NCBI GenBank assembly: GCA_964019425.1 | Contig: OZ025854.1 | Coordinates: 124,001 to 188,000 of the forward strand | Direction: 5' to 3' | Source of the DNA: Flectonema sp. DT1601 | Lineage: Eukaryota; Euglenozoa; Diplonemea; Diplonemida; Diplonemidae | Length of the DNA: 64,000 nucleotides | Shown: piece by piece, positions 21,552-33,836 of the stretch | Position numbering within the stretch: position 1 is the first letter of the stretch | Layout: each line of letters begins with the position of its first letter | The notes under the pieces: generated by a model | Seen by the model: the letters and a program-made list of their open reading frames with translations, nothing else | Database searches by the model: none | Told to the model about the DNA's origin: nothing | Made by a program: the position numbers and the translations under genes

Positions 21552-22214
21552 ACGACAGTCTTCTTCAGCATTTATGAATTTTTCGACTTGAAAAGACATG
21601 ACCCTTCAATTTTTTTTTGAAGTAACATAGCCACCAGTTAGAATATGAGTTTATTATAAAAAAGTGCACTAAAATAAAATATAAAAAAGAAAAGTTATAA
21701 AAACACAATTGTTCTGCTGTTCCATAATACACTACCAGTTAGCAATTTCAGTTAGGTCAGTTTTTTTAATAAACTATTGTTGTTATCTATTTCGTTTAAT
21801 AAGAATTCAGTATTTCACTTGATTTTGAATAATGAAAAAACAATAGAAGGAAAAAAAAAACTTCATCTCGAAGTTAATTTTTCCTTTTATTACACTTCAG
21901 CATCAAAGTCGCTCACCAGAATTATTATTTTCGAATTGAATAAAGAAAGAGAGCTGAAAATCACCCTTGGCTGCCCCACAATAGGATAGTGCGATGCGAG
22001 TTGTTATTATTTTTTTTATTATTTTTTCGCGAATTATTCAGGTTAACAGCCTCTTCTGAATAGCTTTTTTTTTTCAGCTGCTCTGTTTTTTTATTCTATT
22101 TTTTTTTTTTTTTTTTGTCTTATTAATATCACATTTGATCGCAGTGGTATTTTTTATATAAAGTCACAACCATGCCTTTCCCCCTTGATATTCTTTTTTA
22201 GTTTGCACAACTAA

Positions 22215-22300
22215 GTGGGATTAACTGTTCGATTTTGTACGTAAAATATTAACATAACGATAATTTAACATTAGTTCTGAGATACAGTGACTAAAGGTAA
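22215..22300 (+). repeat. dispersed repeat R5, copy 1
   Basis: TTAACATAACGATAATTTAA followed by CATTAGTTCTGAGATACAGT parallels 33280-33310 (TTAACATAGCGATAGTTTAA, CATCTGTTAAGG) and the ACAGTGA part recurs near 36332. Origin unknown. Confidence 0.45.
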
Positions 22301-24896
22301 CGTTAGTGTAGGTATACACTCTGCGATTGACGTAAATACTTTACATTATAATAAATATTTCTAACTTAGCTGCACACACCTCTCTTTTTCCGCAATACCA
22401 AATGGGGGAAAAGTAAAGAAAAATGTGAACTGCAAGTTGAACCTGAAGTTGACCTGCAAACAGCTACCGTATACTGTAGACTATTTTTTTTTCTTTTTTT
22501 TTTTTTGAAATAAAATTTTTAACTTTTGCTGAAAAATCGCACAGTAACAAAACCCCCGTAAGAACGAATCGTGTGTGTGGGAAAATATTAAAGAATTTCT
22601 ACTGCTCCTGAGGCGTAATAAAGCTACGTAAGGCCTCTTGTCGCGATAAAGGACGCGATAAGAAGTCCATTAAAAAAAAAGAATAAAAGCCTCTGACATG
22701 GGTTCTGTGAAATCAAGTGAATACGTACTTTTCGCACAACAGAAAAAGATTTGAAAGAAAACTTTCGCAAATAAATAAACGATGGCAGCATTTTAAAAAA
22801 GGAAAAAAAACCGACCACCTGGTTGAACAGATAACAAACGTCCATTAGCAGTGTGATTAGAGTTATTTTTTTTTTTTTTTTTTTTTTTTTTTCCATTTTT
22901 TTTTTTAAAGCCACAATGTCGCATTGCTACAGAATTTTCGCAGAACATTTTCAAAATAAAAAAAAAAAAAAGAAAAAATAAAAAAAAACCACGCCGCGAA
23001 GACAACGGTCTTGGGACTCACAGACTATGACACCACCCTAATCCATCCATATAAAAGTTAGATTAATGGTTTTGGTACACAAACCACGTATCTCTTTTTA
23101 TGATACAAATTGTAATAAACTCCCGACAACAAAAGTCCAATCGAAATAAAAGCAAAAAAGCTTTTTCGTGATGAGAGATTTTTTGCGCAAGTGAAACATC
23201 CTCATTTGAGAAAAGAAAATTAGATACTAAAATAAGAAACAAGAAAAAAAAACCGTATACCTTCTTCTTCCTTTTTGTTGAGAAATGTTTGTGTGTAAAT
23301 TAGCTACCTACACAATCCAGTAAGAAAATGCATTGCGAAATCCGCATGCAAAAAAAAAGGTGAATTTTTTTTTTTTTTTTTTTTTCCCCTAGTGCTCAAA
23401 CCACTTTCGGAAAACGGGTTTTTTTTGCTGATTCTATATAACAATCGTGGTGAGGGGAAAAAACAAAACAAAAAAAAAGGAGGGGGGAAAAAAAATACAT
23501 AGACTCTGAGAGATGATGATATACAAAGACTTTAGTCCACAGCGATATAAAGTATGAATTAAATAAAAGCATGCTACATTCGCCGTAACAACCAGTGAGA
23601 GTTCTCCACTGGCTTTATCAGGGAATTTTTTTTTTTTTTTTTTTTTTTTTCCCTTCTTTTTCAAATTAATTGTTTTGGAATTTAAAAAAAAAATTATATT
23701 CATTATTTTGTTTTTTTTTTTATTTGTTTATCGAAGTCGGAGAATCATTTAGGAAACCCACAACAGTAAATGTTGGTAACAGCAGCAGATGAAAGGCAAA
23801 AAAAAAAGTGATTCTACTCTTGCCATGCAGAGAGATACTAGTAAGAAAGGTGTAGTAGTTTAGTTTAGTTAGCAAAATACAAACTGATGACTACGAGGGG
23901 GTCTGGGTAGCCCGCATCAGTAAGGACCCAATCGCGAAGATTGTAGTGTAGTATGGTTAAACATGATCTCAGATAACAAAAAAAAAAAAAAAAAAAAAAA
24001 AACCTAACGCAGCAAAAACAGCTTTTGAAATTTGAGATTTTGAGTTATTTTTTTTTTTTTTTCTCAATTATAAAAATCAGTGAATATGAAAAAAAAAAAA
24101 AAAAGAGTTATAAAAAAAAAAGGGGGAAAAGACTCCAAACATCCGTACTCAACACACACTCTAGAAAGTCTTTTTTCCTTAATTATATTATATTGATTGA
24201 CAGTGACTGACAGAAGATCTGTCAGTAATAGACTACATAAAAACTATCCACCCTTATGGCCAGACAGGTAACAACCACTTTCTTTTTTTTTTTTTTTTAA
24301 ATTTCTGAGTTCCAAGCATAAGTCAGGTAACTGGTAAATAGAATATGATTTTAGATATAAAATAGTGTATCCAAAAAACAGAGATATGAAAACGAAGAAG
24401 GGGGGAAAAAAAAAAAACGTAGTTTCGGAGCATAATCCTGTACCACTTGTCCCCCCGCCTCCTCCCCTTGGGCCTTAATTAGAATATATAGTGCACTAAA
24501 ATCAAAAATTTAAGAAAAAGAGTTTTACTTGTGTGGGTGGAATACGTAGTTTTCAGGAGCCTTAATCTTATACTATGTGTTATTCCGGTTTTTTTTTTTT
24601 TTTTTTTTTTTTTTTGATAAATCAGGTTCAGATAAATTGGTCTATTTCAAAAGAACTGATTTATTAATGTCCATCGGAGCTCGTCAGGAACCTTAATCCT
24701 GTACCTGCTGTGATAGATTGATAAGGTCGATTACACTGCGTATTGTGTGTTTGATATTGTTGACTGGGCAGTTGCCTCATTGCTTAATCAGAAAATCACA
24801 ATAAGCATTTTGAATAATTAAAAAAAAAAAAATATGGGTCAAAAAAGATATGGATATAAAGTACCACAACAAAAATAGATTGAAAAGGGGAAAGAA

Positions 24897-24929
<33 letters not shown>

Positions 24930-24961
24930 AACACGTTGCTGGTGTAATATACACTTCAGCG

Positions 24962-25002
<41 letters not shown>

Positions 25003-25911
25003 ACCCCCACATATGACGATACGTGAACTGTTACAGTCAGCGCTACATAAAGTCTCAGTGGCAAATACCCTCCCCTACTAAAAGCTCACAATGTGTCTTG
25101 AACAACTACTTCAGACTGAATAGAAGAATTAAACTACATTACGTATCACTCATCACTGATGTAACCAAACAGCTATGAATCAACATAAACGTAATCTATT
25201 TTTAGTATTTTTTGTATGAAATAGACGATTTGGGTAAGAGAGAGTTATTCTTTTTTCTTCCCCCCCCAGAAAATAAATTAAAGAGAACACAAAACTGCTA
25301 ACCATAAATACATGTGTGACTTCCCTATTATTTAGAGCGACTATTTTTTCTTTACCCCAGTTAGCCAGTGCCAAGGGATGGGGGAAGATATTCGTGTTGC
25401 TGGATAAGTCTCAGTAATGTCAGGACAAGTACGTGTCACAAGGAGAGCAATACAAAGAACAGAGTTGTCAGTTGGAGAAAAAGATGACGCAAGTAAAGAG
25501 CAGTTTAACTCAACCAAATCTTTCTCAAGAAATACAACGCAGTTGTAATTTTTTACAAAATCGAACATCCCCCCCACGAAACATTAACAGTAACACCAGT
25601 CGTTATAAATACGCTGCAAGTTATTATTCCAACTGTTTTTTTTTTTTTTTTTTTTTTCTTTAAGACACAACACACATTTTCAAAAAAAAAAGAAAATATT
25701 TTTTTTTAACAGAATAAACTAAACTAATAACAACAAAAGAACAAGAAAAGAAAAACTCAAAACCTTAAAAAAGAGGCTTTTACCGCAACAAAAAAAAAAA
25801 GCCCCCATACGTTATTCGTTACTAAAACAGAGCAGCTGAAAAAAGATTTAAAAAGCTTAAGGAAAAAAAAAACAGACAACGAGATAGAAACAACACTCCC
25901 TCACGAAATTT

Positions 25912-25990
25912 GGGAAGTGAAAACTTTGACTTTGTAAAAAAAACAGTAGGTATTAAAAAACAAGTACTTTGACTGAAAAAACAATGACGA
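25912..25990 (+). repeat. dispersed repeat R4, copy 1
   Basis: Contains ACTTTGACTTTGTAAAAA, CAGTAGGTATTAAA and CAAGTACTTTGACTGA. The same series appears at 30975-31075 and, more diverged, at 60723-60785. Confidence 0.55.
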
Positions 25991-26146
25991 GGATAAAACA
26001 CAACAATAATATAAATTAAGAATAAAAAACCAACAAAACTCAAGGTAACGCCTCCCATAATAAACCTCATCAGAACATCTACTGATGTCACTTGTGAGCG
26101 CATACAAAAGAAAAAAAAAAGACCAGTCAAAAAAGTGTCTGAGCTA

Positions 26147-26254
26147 ATTCCGTTGAAACGCAGACAGAATCCTGTCGCCCGAGGGAATGAGACCAGAAGA
26201 AATAAAACGGCTCTTCAATCTGAATAGTTTCTTCTCCGACTAACGTCGGTACAA
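26147..26254 (+). repeat. ~130-bp fold-back element, copy 3 (left end missing)
   Basis: Very similar to 59215-59328 from CGTTGAAACGCAGACAGAAT to CCGACTAACGTCGG. The first ~25 bp of the family are absent. Confidence 0.75.
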
Positions 26255-26628
26255 CAAAAACAAAAAAAAAAATCCCTGCGCAGATAATTTGAAAACCTAG
26301 TAGTGGGTAAGTTAGTTTATTTATTTATTTTTTTTTTTTTCAAAAAAAAAAAAAAGAAGACAGACAGGTAGAAAAGAGATGCAGACAACGAACCATTTTA
26401 ACAAGACGGTATTCCAGTCCTACTAAGTGGTGTTAATGAGAAAAACGTGATTGAATTAAAATACAAAAGGCAGATAGTGTGTACCTGTAAAACAGACCAG
26501 CTGCAGTCAGGTAGAGTGAGTAAGAGTTTTTTCTTTTTTTTTTTTCCAGCTATTGTAAGTGAAACACAAACATGATCATAGCAGGTCGTTGTATTTATTG
26601 CGTCGCGTCTGCGAACGAAATAACTTAC

Positions 26629-26684
26629 CTTGCACCAGCTAGGGTTTCATCGATCGGTTCTGTGTAAGACTCTAATAATGACAT
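26629..26684 (-). CDS. likely first coding exon of a small multi-exon gene
   Basis: An ATG opens 18 clean codons (MSLLESYTEPIDETLAGA) and stops at a perfect donor GTAAGT. An acceptor CTACCTGACTGCAG follows at about 26505 and another (TTTTACAG) 16 nt later; a hydrophobic open stretch at 26110-26000 may be a further exon. I could not settle the downstream joins, so only the first exon is given. No family recognised. Confidence 0.4.
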
Positions 26685-26807
26685 AAAAAAATTAAATTTC
26701 AATTTTTTTTTTTTTTTTTTTTTTTGTCAGATCCAAAAAAAAAAAAAAAAAGAAAAGAGGAGATTTGTCACTTTTAGATAATAATATTATGTATTGTGTG
26801 AGTCAGC

Positions 26808-26849
<42 letters not shown>

Positions 26850-27276
26850 CCCCCCTCCAGCACAGAGGCAGGAGGTCAGCGACAAAAAAAAAAAAAAAAA
26901 AAAATTGATCATCACTTCTGAGGTAGAAAGACAACAGTCGAAGAGGGAATAGAGGAAAAGGGGGAAAAAAAAAAGAAATCAGCAAATGATATTGATTTCA
27001 ATTTTCTCGACTGTATAATAAAGAACAAATCACACAGCATTTCTAAAAGCCGCAGAATGCCTCCAAAGTTTTTTTTTTTTTTTTTGTACATCGTGAGTAA
27101 ATAAGGAGTTGTGCTTGTTTGTAAAGAAGTGGGTTTTTTTTTTTTTTTTTAAAACTTCAATCCCACCACCAATTGGGGTAAAGACGGTTAAAAAAGGCGT
27201 CGGTAGCGCGACGGAGACAACTGTGAACTATTTAAAAAAGAATTTCCTGCACTTCAATGACGAGGGCAAAAAGAAA

Positions 27277-27321
<45 letters not shown>

Positions 27322-27990
27322 ATTCAGATTAGCCTTATATTTCGTTGAACGCAGACAGAATCTTGTCGCCCGAGGGAAAATAAATCATAACCATAAGAAA
27401 TAACAGCTTTTCAATCTGAATAGTTTCTTCTCCGACTCCATCGGTACGAAAAAAAAAAACTCTCTTCAAGGACAGGAAGAGGTTTTTTTAAAAAAAGTCA
27501 AAAAAAAAAAAATAAATAATATTTTCGACACTGCAATAAGACAATATAATAGGGAAAATAAAGTGCCTTCTCGAGGCAAATTGCTCTCGAAAATAGAGGA
27601 AAAAAAAAACACTTTAAATTGCTGTGGGAATACCTATTGGGTAACTCACAACAACATAAGATTCCGATAGTATCAAAAAGGGGGAAAAAAAACAACCCAA
27701 CTCTCTTCTCCTTTAAAAAAAAAAGGAATAAAGAAGAGGCTTGTCATTGTTTTTTTATTCCCCTATTTTTTTTTTTTTTTTTGTGTGCAAGTGATGGTTG
27801 TTAATCTGCGAAAAAGCAAAAAAAAAAAAAAAAAAATGACAAAAGACAAAAGACAAAAGACAAATTGGCTACCCAAGCGGTTTTTCCCCTTAACAATCGT
27901 ATTGCATCGTGCTCATACCAAAAGTGAGGTCCACTACAAAGAGCATTTGGTAAATCAGTAATAAGAATCATGTTCACTCACCTTATCAAT
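26685..27990. other. intergenic with one fold-back element
   Basis: Homopolymer runs (26816-26848, 27281-27318) surround a near-complete fold-back element at 27319-27448. A (GACAAAA)n-like stretch is at 27837-27862. No gene seen. Confidence 0.6.
27319..27448 (+). repeat. ~130-bp fold-back element, copy 4
   Basis: Good copy: ACCATTCAGATTAGCCTTAT, then GACAGAATCTTGTC hairpin with CGCCCGAGGG, then TTTTCAATCTGAATAGTTTC and CTTCTCCGACT. A runs on both sides. Confidence 0.85.
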
Positions 27991-30624
27991 TCATGGTGGT
28001 GGTAAGAAAGGTTGTGGAGGTGGAGAAACTGAACATATCGAAGTCGCGCTACCCGTCGGAAGTACAAAAGTAGATTGTGGAACTGTTAGTCGAGAGAGTT
28101 GACCAGAATTTGGTGTCCTCACAAACGGCATTGGAGTAGCCGATGCTGAAGGTCCTCCTCGAAGTACATTTGCAACCCGAAGAAGAATCGGATCGCTGGC
28201 ATTCTCAAGGATAGCCCCGTGATCATCATTCACATAGGCTTTGATATAATTATCAGACCAACCCCAGTCTTGGGTATCAGTTGTATTAGTCATACCACTT
28301 CCCATGTGTGTTACTCTAAGCTGATGAATGTCTATTGATTGCCTTCCTGTTTCTCTCCAGCTGTCAATTGGTCTTGTTAGTCCTCTCATCGCTGGATCAT
28401 CGGCAATGCATGGATGACCTGTTAGGCTAGTCGCAAGTGCGAAAACTTGAAGTTTTTCTGCTTTGCGTGATAGTTCTCCAGCTCTCTCCACAGACTGTCC
28501 AATGTTCATTACGAATTTTTGTTTTAATGTTCCAACATTTCCAAATAGAACTGACGAGGTGACAGTTCCGACAGACACGGCATCCGTGAACTGTACTTGA
28601 TGGCAATCTTCTCTAAAGAGTGATCTATAAACAAGACTTACACATCTTGTACTGCTCTGTAGATGAGATGAACATCTCTTTGTCGTATTCCAACTTAGAA
28701 CAATTGCTGTACTGGATACCGATGCGATGAGTCCATCACAACGTTCACATCCATCGAGAACTGTTTGAAGAATTTCAGTTAAAAACAGAAGAGGATCTCT
28801 ACAATTTATAACATGATTAGCTGACACTCTGTAATGACTTATTGTAGCACTGTCTGCTTTTAATAATTTCGCCTGTAAGTGATCTGGTCGTCTTGGCATT
28901 GGTCGTACTAAAGATACAACTGATGATTGAACAGACTGGTCGCTGCAATTTGATGATCCCTTCTTTCGAGTTCGTTGATTTTTTGAACCTCCTTCTGTGT
29001 TGATAACCTGTGATGGTTCGATAGCAGTCGTCATGTCCTTTTCTTTGAGTGCAGCTGATAAGTCAGGCATCCTTCCGGATAGATTCTTTGGTACTAAAAG
29101 TGACAATACAGTCATACCAGCAACACCCTTTAGCTCAACCTCACCGATTGGAATAACAAAAGGAGTTCCAACTGATGATGTTCCGACAATCTCTGACAGT
29201 ACTGAGTCTGTTGCTGCAACAGAACCACCAAGACAGGCTCCTTCAACACGAGCTGCTTTGTTGACTGTTGGTCCAAAGTAATCAGCCCTTCCAGTTATAG
29301 GATTGTTTTCGATATCAACATCACCAACGTGAACACCCATTCGTGTTCTGAGTCCTTTCCAAGCTCCTTCAACAGATGTACACAGTGATGGTAAATCACA
29401 TGTCGGCTCAGGCCAATCTGCGTTATACAGACCTTCCTGTGCGTCTAGTGCAAACTGACATGCTTCTGCAGCTGTATCGAACGCTACCATGAAAGCGTCT
29501 CCTATGGTTTTTACTTCGTATCCGTTGTGTTTTGAGATGTTCGTTCTCATCACGTTATTATGAATTTTTAATGCGTGTTTCATCCAATTTAAATCAGCTT
29601 CCCATATTTTTGTACTACTCTGGATGTCTGTGAAAACGATAGCTGCCTTTGATGTGAGGAATCCCGGAGCTATTTGCCTTCCTTCTCCAGTTGAAAATAT
29701 TTCTTGACTTGACTCACTGGATTCGAATAACGCATCTGGTAAATAAGGACGATACTCCTTAAGGTTTGATAGAAGTTGCATAAATGCTAATGTTATTCCT
29801 GTGTGATCTTCTTCTTTTTCTAATATCTTATCAGCGCCTTTGAGGTCGAATCGTACTAAGGCTGAAGCAATTTCCTCAGCAAGAGCGATTGTATTGTTCA
29901 TCCTCGCCTGTTCCTTCATTGCAGTCTGAGCAAATCCCCTCGTTACGTAGTAATCAACGACAAAAATTGTAATGTAAAAACTCATATCAGAGAAAGCTCT
30001 GATACCAGTTTTGCATGGTGGTTTTGCGCAGTCGGTCACTCTCTCAAGACGAACATCGTACGATTCTAAACCAGGAACGTCTAACAGACCGTATCGGAGT
30101 CCTTTTTCAGCTGCCATAATCGCCAACCATGTTAAGGTACACAAAATAAGAAATTGTCCAACCCATTTCTGTAATCTCATAACCAACACTACGTCGCTCA
30201 ATAATAAAAATAACGGATACGCCCTATCATGAGACGCTGCTGTCGTATATAAATCAGTAGACGCTACAACAACAAATGTTACCATGACGAATGACAATAC
30301 CTGATTCTTTGTCATTTCTTTGGTTAGTAGTAACCACATGAATACTCCAAACACAAAAACACTATAAGAACAGAGTGTGATCACGAATAAATCAGCGTAA
30401 GATTTCCCTCTAATGCCGTAGTCTGCAATGTAGAATCCATTTGCTATAATAATACAAACGCATGATACGAATATAATTCTTTTTCTTAAAGTTGTTTCAG
30501 CGTCGTCATCCGGCTTTGATATTAGTTTTGTTATGTAAGAATTTATCTTCGTCACGACTGTTTGATTTCCAATATGAGTATCATCAATCTCAGGGTCCGC
30601 TGGGTGGCTGCTGACGGCACTCAT
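27991..30624 (-). CDS. six-TM class III adenylyl cyclase
   Basis: 877 aa. Six hydrophobic helices lie within residues 48-230, followed by a linker helix and a class III cyclase catalytic domain at about 325-480. Metal Asps are D333 (IVFTDIQSST) and D376 (VKTIGDAFM). Purine-specifying residues are K372 and D448 (RADYFGPTVNKAAR), the adenine-type pair, so ATP to cAMP is expected. N455 and R459 are the transition-state residues. The catalytic set is complete, so homodimers could be active. Residues about 610-770 look like a second, degenerate cyclase-homology domain without metal Asps. A conserved C-terminal segment (DPAMRGLTRPID ... WGWSDNY) is shared with the paralogue at 36537. Leader acceptor AACTTCCAACAG is 17 nt before the ATG. 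Plasma-membrane cAMP signalling is inferred. Confidence 0.88.
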   Translation of the reverse strand: MSAVSSHPADPEIDDTHIGNQTVVTKINSYITKLISKPDDDAETTLRKRIIFVSCVCIIIANGFYIADYGIRGKSYADLFVITLCSYSVFVFGVFMWLLLTKEMTKNQVLSFVMVTFVVVASTDLYTTAASHDRAYPLFLLLSDVVLVMRLQKWVGQFLILCTLTWLAIMAAEKGLRYGLLDVPGLESYDVRLERVTDCAKPPCKTGIRAFSDMSFYITIFVVDYYVTRGFAQTAMKEQARMNNTIALAEEIASALVRFDLKGADKILEKEEDHTGITLAFMQLLSNLKEYRPYLPDALFESSESSQEIFSTGEGRQIAPGFLTSKAAIVFTDIQSSTKIWEADLNWMKHALKIHNNVMRTNISKHNGYEVKTIGDAFMVAFDTAAEACQFALDAQEGLYNADWPEPTCDLPSLCTSVEGAWKGLRTRMGVHVGDVDIENNPITGRADYFGPTVNKAARVEGACLGGSVAATDSVLSEIVGTSSVGTPFVIPIGEVELKGVAGMTVLSLLVPKNLSGRMPDLSAALKEKDMTTAIEPSQVINTEGGSKNQRTRKKGSSNCSDQSVQSSVVSLVRPMPRRPDHLQAKLLKADSATISHYRVSANHVINCRDPLLFLTEILQTVLDGCERCDGLIASVSSTAIVLSWNTTKRCSSHLQSSTRCVSLVYRSLFREDCHQVQFTDAVSVGTVTSSVLFGNVGTLKQKFVMNIGQSVERAGELSRKAEKLQVFALATSLTGHPCIADDPAMRGLTRPIDSWRETGRQSIDIHQLRVTHMGSGMTNTTDTQDWGWSDNYIKAYVNDDHGAILENASDPILLRVANVLRGGPSASATPMPFVRTPNSGQLSRLTVPQSTFVLPTGSATSICSVSPPPQPFLPPP

Positions 30625-30852
30625 CTTGGTGGCTCTGCAACCTGTTGGAAGTTATAGTGACCACATTAAACTAGTATCATAATTGATTTGTTGTGTTTCC
30701 CACACAACCGATCGATAAAAAACCTTAACAGGTCTTTTTTTTTTTTTTTTTTTTTTTTAATTTTTTTTTTTTTTTTGTTGATCGCAAATGCAAACAACAC
30801 ATAACATAAAAATAAGAAAAATCTTCTTATTTTTATGAGTTATTCATTTAAC

Positions 30853-30883
<31 letters not shown>

Positions 30884-31200
30884 CCTTAAAATAGACAACC
30901 GAAGTTCTTAAAATCTATAACGAACCTTTAATAAATAACAGACTTGACTCATAATACTAAGAGGAGGGGGTGAAACTTTGACAATGTAAAAACAGTAACA
31001 ACTTTAGATATTAAAGAAAAACAAAAATTAATATCAAGTACTTGACTGAGAAATATTTGTAGTTGTTAATCAAAGAAAATTACCTTGACTCATAGTACTA
31101 AGAGGAGGGGGGGAAAAATGGGCACAAAAACGGCTTATTACCAAGAGGTAATTTGATAATTAAACTGGAAATTGGCTAAGAAATAGAATAAGTATGACCT

Positions 31201-31240
<40 letters not shown>

Positions 31241-31319
31241 ATCATCATTTTCTCAATCAATAAATAGTTTTCTTCCCGACCGTGTTAGGAATAAAGTAAA
31301 CAAAAAAAAAAAAAAAAAA
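30625..31319. other. intergenic with repeat R4 and element remnant
   Basis: T and A runs, repeat R4 at 30975-31075, the phrase TAATACTAAGAGGAGGGGG occurring twice with small changes (30953, 31092), and a right-half remnant of the fold-back element at 31243-31296. No gene seen. Confidence 0.5.
30975..31075 (+). repeat. dispersed repeat R4, copy 2
   Basis: ACTTTGACAATGTAAAAACA then TCAAGTACTTGACTGAGAAA and TATTTGTAGTTGTTAATC. The last part also matches 60750-60783. Confidence 0.55.
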
Positions 31320-31632
31320 GAATTACGCCAGGTAAAGAGAATGATTGGAGGCATTGGGGATATCGTCTACTCGACCTATTCTCAAACTTTAAGTTGTAGC
31401 TGGTTCACTCCGAAGTTTCCCTCAGGATAGCTGGAACCATAAAAGGAGTTACGCCAGGTAAAGAGAATGATTGGAGGCATTGGGGATATCGTTTCCTCGA
31501 CCTATTCTCAAACTTTAAGTTGTAGCTGGTTCACTCCGAAGTTTCCCTCAGGATAGCTGGAACCATAAAAGGAGTTACGCCAGGTAAAGAGAATGATTGG
31601 AGGCATCGGGGATATCGTCTACTCGACCTTTA
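31320..31632 (+). rRNA. 28S rRNA segment in ~2.5 tandem 126-bp copies
   Basis: Units start at 31320, 31446 and 31572 (partial). Each contains LSU blocks GGTAAAGAGAATGATTGGAG, CTCGACCTATTCTCAAACTT, TAGCTGGTTCACTCCGAAGT and TTCCCTCAGGATAGC. In 28S rRNA the TAGCTGGTTCC...GGATAGC part comes before the GAATGATTAGAGG...CTCAAACTT part, so the repeat unit is one LSU segment joined head to tail. The copies differ by very few bases, so the amplification is recent. Not a functional gene. Confidence 0.88.
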
Positions 31633-32694
31633 ATTGAAAAAAAACTCTGCCTTGAAAAACAACAATAAAACTATCAGCCATGTATAAAGTGAGCTACGTT
31701 GATATTTAAGAGAAAGAAAAAAAGAAAAAAAAAAAAATAGCAACGGAACAGAGTCAGACTCCTACTTCACCAAAAACGAATGTTCTCGTTGGCATCTTTC
31801 CCTTAATTGGTTTCCAAGCTAAAAGCTAAGATGGCAAAAAACCAAGAAGGAAAATTAATGCAGGATGAGTGGGAACCTCGCAACTCACAGCGACAGAGGA
31901 CCCGTGTGAACATCGTCTATTCCCTAATTCCTTTGTTTTGTTTTTTTTTTTTTGTTTCTTTTTTTTCATTCTCTTTTTTTTTCCATCAAAAACTTACCTG
32001 TGGTAGGTTGCTCACTTAAACTTCAAAAAAAAAAAAAAAAAAAAAAGTAAATACACATGGTGATTTCTTCACAAAAACACTTCTGAAACGGGGCAAAAAA
32101 ATGGCTAGATAACAGAACTCGGTATCATCTAAAAGATTTGACTTAACGCATTTTGCGTCTTGGTGATGATAAGAAAACAAACAAACAAATAAACAAAAAA
32201 AAAAAAAAAAAAAATGGTCTTAGTACACACTATCAATCGCTCGTAGGGAATGAAAAGTGAGAAAATTTTAACCAAAATTGGAATAATATCGAAGTACCCG
32301 CCCCTAGATGATAGAAATAGAGAAAGGTCATGTGGTTTTTGAAATCATCTGACTTCGATCAGACGTTCTTAAAAACAGTTGTAGTGATGATGACGAAAGA
32401 GTTTTTTTTTTATTCTATTTTTTTTTTATTTATATATAAACATAACTCATAACAGAAAAAAGAATGATGCTACTACAGCTCTAAACAGAAGAAAACTAAT
32501 AACGCAACATTCATCGCGTTTTTTTTTTTGTTGTTGTTGTTGTTTTTTCCTGCTTATTAAACAACATCAGATGTCAACACACACACACACATCACGCAGG
32601 CATCACTTGTTATAAAATAAGAAAAGAAAAAAAAAAATCTGATAACGATTGAATGACGATGATGGAAATACATAACCAGACTATATATAAAAAA

Positions 32695-32800
32695 TTGTTT
32701 GTGCACGAAACCGTGAACCGACTTAAACTAATAAAGCTAAAGGAGGTTTACGTGTGCTGCCAACATTCTTTTTCGTTCTTACAATACTTGTTAAATGCAA
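32695..32800 (+). repeat. dispersed repeat R2, copy 2
   Basis: Nearly identical to 1460-1570 from TTGTGCACGAAACCGTGA to TTGTTAAATGCAA, with a shorter T run. Same orientation. Confidence 0.8.
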
Positions 32801-33254
32801 AAAAAAAAGTGATAACCAATTTTATATAATAAATTCAATAATGAGAATACTCATTTTGTTTTTACTGTTCAGAGTCCGAATAGTAAACCAACTATTTTGG
32901 CACTGGAAAGAAAAGAAAAAAAAGGAGGGAAAAAAAGGGGGAGGAGTTGACCAACTTGATAAAACATAAATAAAAAAAAAAAAAAAATAGACAAATTGTG
33001 AACCCCAGGAAAGGGATCACAATATTATTATAAAATAGGAATAAGTTTAAATCGAATTATTCAATTCACACACGGGGAAGACTGTTTTGATTAGGTTCAT
33101 ACGAATATAAATCTCTTGTATTGTATCAGAACTCAATAATAAAATTAAAAAACTCATGACACAAGTGACTTAAAATGTTAATACAGGCTAACACACGCGG
33201 GGGAAGTCAGAAAGATTGAACAACTTCCCCTCAGCTCAACTATTTGAATTTGTA

Positions 33255-33312
33255 AAATACAACTGTTTTGTATCGCGTTAACATAGCGATAGTTTAACAT
33301 CTGTTAAGGGGG
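33255..33312 (+). repeat. dispersed repeat R5, copy 2
   Basis: CGTTAACATAGCGATAGTTT AACATCTG parallels 22240-22275. Followed by a GGGGGGGG-A junction. Confidence 0.45.
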
Positions 33313-33699
33313 GGGAAATTGCGGTGGTCAGACCGGTCCTACCAATACGAAAGATACCAACTAATGAGTTGTGTTGATTTTATGTTTTAATGAATGGAAT
33401 ATAATTAGAAAAAAATAATAAAAAAGGGTTTCCACTCATGACCAGATGGTATTCCAAAGATAAGAAGACAGCAACAGAGGATCCCAATCCGTAACCGTCT
33501 CGGAAGACTCAGTTTTCGGATGGTTGAATTAGCTGAAGAGATGTAATAATACGGTTGATATCTAATTTTAAAAAAAAAAAAAAAAAAAAATTCTTCTCCA
33601 AAAACTATTGTGCAGTTCAAATACATGAGAACCGTAATTTAATAAGAACCTGAAAACTAAAAACTCACGCACGCCAAAGTCAGTTACCCAACCGACTTT

Positions 33700-33836
33700 G
33701 AGAATTATCTGCCCAACTTCACTTCCTTACTTTTACTTTGTTTGTACGCAATTGGGACAAAATTCAAAATAAAGGAAAAATAGGTTACGCTGGACACGAT
33801 TCTCTTTTTTTACCGAACAAAGAGTTTTGCAGGTAT
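33700..33836 (+). repeat. dispersed repeat R1, copy 3
   Basis: Diverged full-length match to 31-180, through TTTGTTTGTACGCAATT, AGGTTACGCTGGACACGATT and TTACCGAACAAAGAGTTTTG. Confidence 0.7.

Larger units (their letters stand above)
19321..26628. other. long gene-poor region of repeats and homopolymers
   Basis: About 7.3 kb with no convincing gene. It holds dozens of A/T runs of 15-40 nt, copies of dispersed repeats R1 (21271), R3 (21491), R5 (22215) and R4 (25912), one truncated fold-back element (26147-26254), and GGGGGG-A junctions (23471, 24396). Around 24420-24710 the phrase CCTTAATCCTGTACC or a close variant occurs three times. Translations are mostly Phe/Lys low complexity. The minus strand at 26000-26110 encodes a hydrophobic stretch (GGVTLSFVGFLFLIYIIVV) that could be an exon of the gene starting at 26684. 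Confidence 0.5.

Noticed and set aside
30720-31300. CRISPR-like or viral sequence in repeat regions
   Set aside because: No regularly spaced direct repeats with unique spacers, and no reverse transcriptase, capsid or envelope-like reading frames were seen anywhere in the window.
33440-33550. Plus-strand open stretch PDGIPKIRRQQQ...MVELAEEM
   Set aside because: Follows a CAG but has no start codon, no upstream exon and no recognised family.
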